Assembly (NCBI RefSeq): GCF_900142915.1
Contig: NZ_FRCM01000001.1
Coordinates: 868,001 to 932,000, forward strand
DNA from: Mucilaginibacter sp. OK098
Lineage (GTDB): Bacteria; Bacteroidota; Bacteroidia; Sphingobacteriales; Sphingobacteriaceae
DNA length: 64,000 nucleotides
Reading direction: 5' to 3'
Shown: piece by piece, positions 55,916-62,461 of the stretch
Position numbering within the stretch: position 1 is the first letter of the stretch
Layout: each line of letters opens with the position of its first letter
The notes under the pieces: model-generated
Database searches by the model: none
What the model saw: only the letters and a program-made list of their open reading frames with translations
Told to the model about the DNA's origin: nothing
Position numbers and translations under genes: made by a program

Positions 55916-58321
55916 CTACTCCGATTTTAAACTATCAACAGGATTATTTAACGCTGCTTTTATTGATTGAAAACTGATGGTAATAAAAGCTATTAATATA
56001 GCCCCTGCACCGGCCATTGCCAAAACGTACCATTGGATACTAGTGCGATAAGCAAAATCCTGCAGCCATTTTTGCATGACCCACCATGCCAGCGGTGTAG
56101 CTATTAAAATGGAGATGAGCACCAGTTTTATAAAGTCCATTGATAGCATGCTTACTATAGTTGATACACTTGCGCCCAACACCTTCCTGATCCCGATTTC
56201 TTTGTTACGTTGCTCGGCTGCATAGGCGGCCAGGCCAAATAAGCCCAAACAGGCAATGGCAATAGCCAGCGTGGTAAATGCTATAAATATGGTACCGATG
56301 CGTTGTTCAGAGCGATAAGTAGCATCAAATTCCTGATCCATAAACGAATAGGAAAATGCCTGATTGGGTGAGAACGATTTCCACTTATTTTCAACTTGTG
56401 CCATTAAGGTTGTAAGATTTGCCGAATGCATTCTTATGCTTATAGCGCCATTATCAGGCCCGTAAGCCAAAACTGCAGGTTCTATTTTGTCCTTTAGCGA
56501 TTCATAGTTAAAATCTTTCATTACACCAACTATGTGAAAGGCCTGCAAACCATAACTAAAGCGGTATACTATTTTATTTAAAGGATCTTTTTCGCCAAAT
56601 TTCTTTGCGAAGGCTTCATTTACGATTATGGCAGAAGAGTCAGTTGCCATATTTTTTGAGAAATTGCGGCCGGCAATCAGCTTTATGCCCATTGTGTTGA
56701 TATAGTTTTCGTCAACCGACCAGAACTCGGTGAGCATATCCTCTTTTATGTCGATGATTTTGTGGGGAAAGAGACCTGTTTTTAACCTGTCTGATCCTGT
56801 TGGTGTGTATGCCGACATGGTGGCATTTACAACACCGGGTAATTGTTTAAGTTCCTGTGTTAAAATTTGAGCATTTTTACCAAGTGATGTCGTATTTTTT
56901 ATAACCAGTACCTGGCTCCGGTCGAACCCGAGACTTTTATTGTGGATATAATTTAGCTGGTTATAAATAACCAGTGTGCCTATAATAAGAAAGATAGAAA
57001 TGGAGAACTGGAAAACTACCAGGAAGCTGCGTAAAAAGCCGCCTTTAAAGCCTGTTGATATTTTACCTTTTAAAACATCAATAGGCTGAAAAGCCGACAG
57101 GAAGAATGCCGGGTATGAGCCTGCAAGGAACCCTATTACCAGTACTATAACTATTAACGAAGGGAGCAACCAGCTAAGCGATTGCGCAGTAAAAGCCAGC
57201 TGTTTATCGGCCATTTGATTGAATAATGGCAGCAATGCGAACGCTAAAACTACAGCGATAATTGTTGAAACCAGTGTTACTAAAATTGATTCAGTTAAAA
57301 ACTGCGCTACAAGATTTTTACGGGCCGAACCCAGCACTTTACGTACACCAACCTCTTTTGCGCGTTTTGATGATCGGGCAGTTGAAAGGTTCATGAAATT
57401 AACGCAGGCTATCAGCAAAATAAATATGGCTATAACCGAGAATATGTATACATATTCCATACTTCCATTTTTTGAAAGTGAATATTGGCTGTCATCTTTT
57501 AAATGAATATCAAGCAAGGGTTTTAAAATCATCCTGAAATGATTACCGTTTGTACTCCATGCTGCAGCTGAAAAAGAGTGCTTTATTTCGATAGATGCTA
57601 TTTGAGTTTCAAGCTTTTTGATATCTGAACCAGGCTTAAGCAATACGTAATTATGAACACCGCTGTACCCCCATCCCCCAATCCTGCTTTCTGGCAACGT
57701 TGAGAATGACAGAAAGAAATTATAGTTAAAATGCGACTGGGCAGGAATGTCTTTTATTACACCTGTTATTTTGTAAGTGCTGGTATCATTAAGTGTAAGG
57801 GTTTGGCCTACAACGTTTACTTTATTAAAATACTTTTTGGCTGTGCTCTCTGTAATTACAGCCGAATGGGGATCGTTTAGCGCAGTTGATGGGCTGCCGT
57901 CTACCATAGGCAGCGTGAAAATATCAAACAGACCGGGTTCGGTATAAACAACGTTGGTTTCCTGGATATTCTGGACTCCCTTTTTAAAATAAAATTTTGA
58001 AGGCGAAATAAACAGGCCGGAAGCATCAACCACTCTTACAGATTTCTCTATTTCGGAGAATGTGTTTTTTATTGCAGGAAGCAAGGGGCCCTCAGATGTT
58101 GCATATAAACCGCCGTGCCCGTTTAATTGGGCATCCAGGGTTAACCTGTAAATCCTGTCGGCTTTGGTGTTATAGCGATCATAGCTTAACTCATCAACTA
58201 CGTAAAATACAATAAGCAAACAGGTAGCAAGGCCAACTGATAAGCCTAATACATTTAAAGCTGTAAATCCCTTATTCTTTAAAAGAGACCGATAAGCAGT
58301 TTTTAAGTAATTTCTTATCAT
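55916..58321 (-). CDS. P23: double MacB/FtsX ABC permease, first permease after the ATPase
   Basis: It has 801 residues and is the first permease of the array in transcription order, 286 bp after the ATPase. It pairs with P16: same segment 1 (V-G-L-A-T-C-L-L-I-V-F-Y-V), same linker F-Q-P-I-D-V-L-K-G-K-I-S-T-G-F-K-G-G, same A-A-Y-A-A-E-Q-R before the second coupling helix. Coupling motifs K-R-A-K-E-V-G-V-R-K-V-L-G-S-A-R and R-N-K-E-I-G-I-R-K-V-L-G-A. The variable loop in the second domain is S-A-Y-T-P-T-G-S-D. Tail N-N-P-V-D-S-L-K-S-E; stop TAG. Being next to the ATPase and MFP it could be the ancestral partner, but sequence alone does not show this. Confidence 0.96.
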   Translation of the reverse strand: MIRNYLKTAYRSLLKNKGFTALNVLGLSVGLATCLLIVFYVVDELSYDRYNTKADRIYRLTLDAQLNGHGGLYATSEGPLLPAIKNTFSEIEKSVRVVDASGLFISPSKFYFKKGVQNIQETNVVYTEPGLFDIFTLPMVDGSPSTALNDPHSAVITESTAKKYFNKVNVVGQTLTLNDTSTYKITGVIKDIPAQSHFNYNFFLSFSTLPESRIGGWGYSGVHNYVLLKPGSDIKKLETQIASIEIKHSFSAAAWSTNGNHFRMILKPLLDIHLKDDSQYSLSKNGSMEYVYIFSVIAIFILLIACVNFMNLSTARSSKRAKEVGVRKVLGSARKNLVAQFLTESILVTLVSTIIAVVLAFALLPLFNQMADKQLAFTAQSLSWLLPSLIVIVLVIGFLAGSYPAFFLSAFQPIDVLKGKISTGFKGGFLRSFLVVFQFSISIFLIIGTLVIYNQLNYIHNKSLGFDRSQVLVIKNTTSLGKNAQILTQELKQLPGVVNATMSAYTPTGSDRLKTGLFPHKIIDIKEDMLTEFWSVDENYINTMGIKLIAGRNFSKNMATDSSAIIVNEAFAKKFGEKDPLNKIVYRFSYGLQAFHIVGVMKDFNYESLKDKIEPAVLAYGPDNGAISIRMHSANLTTLMAQVENKWKSFSPNQAFSYSFMDQEFDATYRSEQRIGTIFIAFTTLAIAIACLGLFGLAAYAAEQRNKEIGIRKVLGASVSTIVSMLSMDFIKLVLISILIATPLAWWVMQKWLQDFAYRTSIQWYVLAMAGAGAILIAFITISFQSIKAALNNPVDSLKSE

Positions 58322-58607
58322 GGCGCTATGTTTAATAATTTACTTGTACATGGCTATATTTTAAATGAGTATAATTTTACATTTTTTATGTAAAAGTCTC
58401 ATTTATATAATGTTATATTATTATTTACTTTACAAATAAGGCAACACTCAAGCTACCCCTCCAATTAGGAGGGGATAGCAGAGGCACTTATTAACTTATA
58501 TAAACTTTCTTTTTAGTAGTTCAATTGGTTCATTGGTTTTTGGAGTTAAATAGCTCTTATTTCGAACGATCAAACCATGAACCATGAACTATAGGCTATG
58601 AACAGCC
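58322..58607. other. Gap between ATPase and permease array
   Basis: No gene is visible in this 286-bp gap. It has an A/T stem TTTTACAT/ATGTAAAA (58375-58395), a G/C stem (58456-58474), and near the ATPase stop TTCATGG/TTCATAG-type units plus a small AGGCT/AGCCT hairpin. I found neither the paired 17-bp sites nor a TTGGYAYR element, so P23 is probably expressed by read-through from the ATPase. Confidence 0.6.
58456..58474. repeat. Hairpin CCCCTCC-AATTA-GGAGGGG
   Basis: A perfect 7-bp G/C stem with a 5-base loop, flanked by CTA and ATAG that nearly extend it. There is no T-run on the minus strand, so it is not a classic terminator; it may be a dispersed palindrome or an mRNA-processing or stability element between ATPase and permeases. 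Confidence 0.65.
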
Positions 58608-59285
58608 TTATACCATAATGTTTTCTACTACGCTTTGTCCATCAAGTAAACGGATGATCCTGTGGCTGTAACGGGCATCATGTTCAGAGTGTGTTACCAT
58701 TATAATGGTTGTTCCCTGTTCGTTAAGGTCTGTCAATAATTCCATAACATCGTTACCGTTGCTTGAGTCAAGGTTACCGGTAGGCTCATCCGCAAGTATC
58801 AGTTTTGGTTTGTTAACTACGGCACGGGCAATAGCAACACGCTGTTGCTGACCACCTGATAGCTGTTGCGGATAGTGGTTGCGGCGGTGCATTATCTGCA
58901 TTTTATCAAGCACCTCTTCTACCCTTTTTACACGCTCGGCTGATGGAACGCCTGTGTAGATCAATGGAAGCTCCACATTTTCAAATACAGTTAACTCGTC
59001 AATAAGGTTAAAGCTTTGAAATACGAAACCAATGTTATGCTTACGCAGATCAGCTCTTTTACGCTCAGTAAAATGGGCTACTTCAATTCCGTTAAAAACA
59101 TAGCTGCCTTCATCGGGATCATCAAGCATGCCCAAAATGTTGAGCAAAGTTGATTTGCCACATCCTGAAGGACCCATTATGGCAACGAATTCGCCGGTTT
59201 TAACTTCAATTGACAGCTTGTTTAAAGCGATCGTCTCTACCTCTTCGGTACGGTAAAATTTTTCCAGGTTTGTTATTTTTATCAT
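58608..59285 (-). CDS. ABC transporter ATPase, MacB/LolD type
   Basis: It has 225 residues, the usual length of a stand-alone MacB/LolD-type ATPase. Walker A is G-P-S-G-C-G-K-S-T (38-46), the Q-loop glutamine is at about 90, the signature L-S-G-G-Q at 142-146, Walker B L-I-L-A-D-E at 162-167, the D-loop N-L-D-S at 171-174 and the switch histidine at 199. All catalytic positions are intact. It hydrolyses ATP in the cytoplasm and moves a membrane partner through the coupling helices seen in every permease here. It is the only ATPase in the window, so it is the likely engine for all 23 permeases; each permease has two coupling helices and could bind a homodimer. It has a true Shine-Dalgarno sequence, unlike its neighbours. 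Stop TAA. Confidence 0.97.
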   Translation of the reverse strand: MIKITNLEKFYRTEEVETIALNKLSIEVKTGEFVAIMGPSGCGKSTLLNILGMLDDPDEGSYVFNGIEVAHFTERKRADLRKHNIGFVFQSFNLIDELTVFENVELPLIYTGVPSAERVKRVEEVLDKMQIMHRRNHYPQQLSGGQQQRVAIARAVVNKPKLILADEPTGNLDSSNGNDVMELLTDLNEQGTTIIMVTHSEHDARYSHRIIRLLDGQSVVENIMV

Positions 59286-59438
59286 TGGTGCCTCCTAAAT
59301 CCGTTCCCGTTCATTTTGTTAAGGGTGGATTTTAATTTATAATTTAAGTTAATTAATTGCCTTTATTATTTTATTGTTATCCTTTGTTTTTTACTCTATA
59401 TCCCTAATCTCTTACCTCTTGTCTCTAATCTCTATACC
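59286..59438. repeat. Gap between MFP and ATPase, CTCTAAT heptads
   Basis: Units of CTAATCTC type (TCCCTAATCTCTTACCTC, TTGTCTCTAATCTCTA) start at the TAG stop of the MFP gene. The rest is A/T-rich. The ATPase ribosome-binding site lies at the other end. No terminator is seen, so the two genes are probably co-transcribed. Confidence 0.7.
59291..59296 (-). promoter_or_regulatory. Shine-Dalgarno AGGAGG of the ATPase gene
   Basis: On the minus strand AGGAGG stands five bases before ATG (AGGAGGCACCAATG). Full complementarity to the 16S tail is rare in this phylum, and the permease starts I looked at lack it. It fixes the start codon of the ATPase. Confidence 0.75.
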
Positions 59439-60695
59439 CTACTTCTTCAGTACCAGTTCCTGGATATCTCCATAAGTTTCATAACTTGAGGTTATTACCT
59501 TATCGCCAGGCTGTAATCCTGATGTTAGCTCAAAATAATCAGGGCTTTGCATGTTTATCTGGATTGGTACTTTATATGCTCTTTTTCCATCTTCGCTTAC
59601 TTTAAAGATCCAGTTACCACCAGTTTGCTGGAAAAACCCTCCTTTAGGTAATAACAATGCAGTTCTTTGATCGCTTAATGCCAAACGCACCTGTAAAGTT
59701 TGCCCTTTTCTTATGCCTGTAGGTACCGGCCCAACAAAAGCCATATCTACCTGAAACTGTCCGTCTTTACCAACAGAGACAAATACTTTTTTAATTACCA
59801 GGTTATAGGTTTTATCAGCAAACTGAAAATCGCCTTTAAGCCCGGTAAATACTCTTGATAAATAATGCTCTTCAATATTAACCCTTACCTTAAAACCTGA
59901 TAAGACGTCGATTTGTCCAAGATGTTCCCCTTTATTTTTACTTTGTCCTATTTCCGCATCAAAGGAGGTTAACTGGCCATCAGCCGGCGCCCTTAAGGTA
60001 AGGAGGTCAACTTTTTTACGCATCATTTGCAATGCGTTTTGCATTTGTGCTATTTGTTCCTTTGTCTGGCCATCCTGTTGTTTAACCATTGCTGTATCTT
60101 GTACCAATATCTGTGTTGCTAATCTTTTACGGCTCAACTGGTACTGGTATTGATTTAGAGCAGTTTGAAATTCCTGCGAACCAATTGCTTTTTTAGCATA
60201 AAGATCTTTATCTACCTTGTAGATCCTTTCTGCTTCTTTAAAGGCCACATCCACATCGGCCATATTATTTAATTTACTGATAGTTGCTGTCTGTTCCTGC
60301 GTATGCGAGATCTGCATTTGAATCTGCTGTGCATATACGTTAGTTTCCTGTGTCGCTAAATTAAGCTCAACGTCAGTATTTGACATTCTTAAAATAGGAT
60401 CGCCCTTTTTTAATATGGCGCCGTCTTCAACATATCTTTCTTCAACACGTCCGCCATCAGAAGCATCAAGAAATATGGTACTAAGCGGCATTACCACGCC
60501 ATTAACAGGGATAAACTCCTGAAATGGGCCTTTTTTAATTTCACTTATAGTTAGTCGTTCGGTATCAACATCAAGTTTACTCTTACCCGAGGTAAAATAA
60601 ATGCTTCCGCCAATTAGTAAAACAATGCCCGTTATTCCGGCAATAGTTAGTATCCTTTTGGTATTCCAGGTCTTTTTTTCAATTACTCTGTCCAC
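59439..60695 (-). CDS. Periplasmic membrane-fusion (HlyD/MacA-like) adaptor
   Basis: It has 418 residues. After a short basic N-terminus a single membrane anchor spans about 15-36; the rest is periplasmic. Order: first lipoyl half with V-E-D-G-A-I-L-K-K-G-D-P (about 89-100), an alpha-helical coiled-coil hairpin rich in Q, K and E (about 105-235), second lipoyl half L-R-A-P-A-D-G-Q-L-T-S (about 237-250), beta-barrel and membrane-proximal domain to the end. This is the adaptor plan of MacA-type systems, which bridge an inner-membrane permease and an outer-membrane channel. No outer-membrane factor is encoded in the window. The start codon is GTG (context AAACACAGTG); the stop TAG. It is the first gene of the minus-strand set, right behind a sigma-54-like promoter. 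Confidence 0.95.
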   Translation of the reverse strand: MDRVIEKKTWNTKRILTIAGITGIVLLIGGSIYFTSGKSKLDVDTERLTISEIKKGPFQEFIPVNGVVMPLSTIFLDASDGGRVEERYVEDGAILKKGDPILRMSNTDVELNLATQETNVYAQQIQMQISHTQEQTATISKLNNMADVDVAFKEAERIYKVDKDLYAKKAIGSQEFQTALNQYQYQLSRKRLATQILVQDTAMVKQQDGQTKEQIAQMQNALQMMRKKVDLLTLRAPADGQLTSFDAEIGQSKNKGEHLGQIDVLSGFKVRVNIEEHYLSRVFTGLKGDFQFADKTYNLVIKKVFVSVGKDGQFQVDMAFVGPVPTGIRKGQTLQVRLALSDQRTALLLPKGGFFQQTGGNWIFKVSEDGKRAYKVPIQINMQSPDYFELTSGLQPGDKVITSSYETYGDIQELVLKK

Positions 60696-60728
60696 TGTGT
60701 TTATTAATTTATATTTTGTTATTAGTTA

Positions 60729-60744
60729 CAAAAACACATGCCAC
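60729..60744 (-). promoter_or_regulatory. Sigma-54-like promoter candidate for the MFP-ATPase-permease operon
   Basis: The minus strand reads GTGGCATGTGTTTTTG. TGGCATG is a good -24 element (consensus TGGCACR); ten bases after GG stands TG rather than GC, or with one extra base GT. The paired sites begin 54 bp upstream. Transcription would start near 60717, about 22 bases before the GTG start. Confidence 0.55.
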
Positions 60745-60795
60745 AAATTAAATAGCTGTTTTTCAGTATTTTAAACCTAAAATACCAAATTGAAG

Positions 60796-60834
60796 CGTAC
60801 GCTTCTGTTACATCATGTGTACGGTTCTGATACA
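60796..60834. promoter_or_regulatory. Paired 17-bp regulator sites (UAS pair 3)
   Basis: CGTACGCTTCTGTTACA (60796-60812) and TGTACGGTTCTGATACA (60818-60834) start exactly 22 bp apart and agree at 14 of 17 positions. Both fit YGTWCG-N4-TGWWACA. The left site also takes part in a perfect 14-bp palindrome GAAGCGTACGCTTC (60792-60805). Lying between the regulator gene and the transporter operon, it is the natural target of that regulator. Confidence 0.72.
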
Positions 60835-60847
60835 ATGCTTTTTAGAA

Positions 60848-60874
60848 GTCATTAATCATTGGTCATTAGTCATT
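60848..60874. repeat. TCATTRG heptad arm, left
   Basis: GTCATTAATCATTGGTCATT and AGTCATT, the same family as in the permease spacers but in the control region. Confidence 0.75.
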
Positions 60875-61068
60875 CGTGTGCTTGTTCATATAGTTTATTG
60901 GTTTATTGCGATATATGTAAAGTTATAATTTTCAAATAGCAATTTATTACCCATATTTATTGCCTAAACAGCTTTTAGCATAGAAATTGTTACTAACAGG
61001 TATCATAATAAGCCAACGGTATAAAATTATAACATTTACGGATAAATATAGTATTATTGGCAACACTC

Positions 61069-61098
61069 AATGACTAATCACCAATAACAAATGACTAA
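61069..61098. repeat. TCATTRG heptad arm, right
   Basis: AATGACTAATCACCAATAAC and AAATGACTAA, opposite in direction to the arm at 60848, ending about eight bases before the regulator start (TAAATAAAGAATG). The arms are about 195 bp apart, far more than in the spacers. Confidence 0.7.
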
Positions 61099-61105
61099 AT
61101 AAAGA

Positions 61106-62461
61106 ATGATACTAAAAAAAGCTACAGTATTAATTGTTGATGATGATCCCGATGTACTTACGGCGGTAAAGCTTCTGCTTAAAACCGAGGCACAGGAAAT
61201 TATAACTGAAAAGAATCCCGAAAACCTTAATTGGCTGCTTCAGCGTAACCAGGTTGACCTGGTTTTGCTTGACATGAACTTTAATAGCGCCATCAACACC
61301 GGTAATGAAGGTTTATACTGGCTGCGTAAAATTAAGGAATGGAAACCTGCAGTTTGTGTAATTATGATAACAGCTTATGGTGATATTGACCTTGCTGTAC
61401 GCTCATTAAAAGAAGGAGCCAATGACTTTGTTGTTAAACCCTGGCATAATGAAAAGCTGATTGATACAATTAAAGATCTGCTTGATAAAAAGGAAGGTGT
61501 TAAAACAGTAAAAGCATCGGTAAAAAGCGCGACCGGCGATACTTCTATACTCGGTGATTCTGAAGTGATGCAGGACATTTTTTATAAAGTGAATAAAATT
61601 GCACCTACTGATGCCAACATATTGCTTTTGGGCGAGAATGGAACAGGTAAAGATTTAATGGCCAAGGCTATTCACGAGCGATCATTAAGGGCTGATAAGC
61701 CATTTATTAAAGTGGATGTTGGCGCACTGACCGATACGCTATTTGAAAGTGAGCTTTTCGGGCATAAAAAAGGTGCATATACTGATGCCCGTGAAGACCG
61801 GACAGGCAGGTTTGAAGATGCGCAGGGTGGCACCTTGTTTTTAGATGAAATTGGAAACATTTCGCTGCAACAACAGGCAAAGCTGCTAACTGTATTGCAA
61901 AACCGGCAGGTTACAAGGCTGGGCACCAATAAAGCTGTTGATATTGATATCCGTTTAATATGCGCCACTAATTTACCATTATCTGAGCTGGCAAATGAAA
62001 ACCGTTTTCGTAAAGATTTGATCTATCGCATAAATACTGTTGAAATTAATATGCCGCCTTTACGCAGGCGTAATGATGATATTGTAATACTTGCCCGGCA
62101 TTTTGCAAAATTATATGCCGGTAAATATTTAAAACCATCTGTTGATTTTGATGCCGCTGCCGTTATAAAATTGAAATCATATAATTACCCGGGCAATGTG
62201 CGGGAATTGCAATACACAATTGAGCGGGCTGTGATAATGGCTGATGATCATATATTGCGCCCTGACGATCTTATATTCTCCATTTTGGAAACACCGGGAG
62301 AGGTTATAGTAGATGATGATAACGTGCCACTAAGCACACTTGAGAAAAATGCCATATTACGTGTTATTGAAAAGCATAATGGTAATATTACCCGGGCAGC
62401 AAAAGAATTGGGTTTAACACGAACAGCTTTATACCGCAGATTAAGCAAATATGATATTTAA
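61106..62461 (+). CDS. NtrC-type sigma-54 response regulator
   Basis: It has 451 residues in three parts. The receiver domain (about 6-125) has the acid cluster D-D-D (12-14), the phosphorylated aspartate at 56, threonine 89 and lysine 111. The AAA+ domain (about 148-385) has Walker A G-E-N-G-T-G-K-D (176-183) and Walker B L-F-L-D-E (244-248). The loop that contacts sigma-54 is G-A-Y-T-D-A (223-228) instead of G-A-F-T-G-A. The C-terminus (about 415-451) is a Fis-type helix-turn-helix (R-A-A-K-E-L-G-L-T-R-T-A-L-Y-R-R-L). It should activate sigma-54 promoters from upstream sites when phosphorylated by the kinase encoded next, with which it overlaps by 11 bp. The paired 17-bp sites are its probable targets. 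No rpoN gene lies in the window. Confidence 0.97.
   Translation: MILKKATVLIVDDDPDVLTAVKLLLKTEAQEIITEKNPENLNWLLQRNQVDLVLLDMNFNSAINTGNEGLYWLRKIKEWKPAVCVIMITAYGDIDLAVRSLKEGANDFVVKPWHNEKLIDTIKDLLDKKEGVKTVKASVKSATGDTSILGDSEVMQDIFYKVNKIAPTDANILLLGENGTGKDLMAKAIHERSLRADKPFIKVDVGALTDTLFESELFGHKKGAYTDAREDRTGRFEDAQGGTLFLDEIGNISLQQQAKLLTVLQNRQVTRLGTNKAVDIDIRLICATNLPLSELANENRFRKDLIYRINTVEINMPPLRRRNDDIVILARHFAKLYAGKYLKPSVDFDAAAVIKLKSYNYPGNVRELQYTIERAVIMADDHILRPDDLIFSILETPGEVIVDDDNVPLSTLEKNAILRVIEKHNGNITRAAKELGLTRTALYRRLSKYDI

Larger units (their letters stand above)
60696..61105. other. Divergent control region, MFP operon versus regulator-kinase operon
   Basis: This 410-bp region has no gene. From left to right it holds the minus-strand sigma-54-like element, the paired 17-bp sites, a TCATTRG arm (60848-60874), about 190 bp of A/T-rich DNA that must contain the promoter of the regulator gene, and an opposite arm (61069-61098) next to the regulator start. 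I could not assign a convincing housekeeping promoter (TTG...TAnnTTTG) on the plus strand. Confidence 0.7.

Noticed and set aside
58456..58474. Rho-independent terminator between ATPase and permeases
   Set aside because: The stem is strong but neither strand has a T-run directly after it, and no new promoter elements follow, so read-through is more likely.
60835..61105. A sigma-54 promoter driving the regulator and kinase on the plus strand
   Set aside because: No TTGGYAYR element was found downstream of the paired sites on that strand; ATTGGTTTATTGCG (near 60897) has the wrong spacing. The regulator is probably expressed from another type of promoter.
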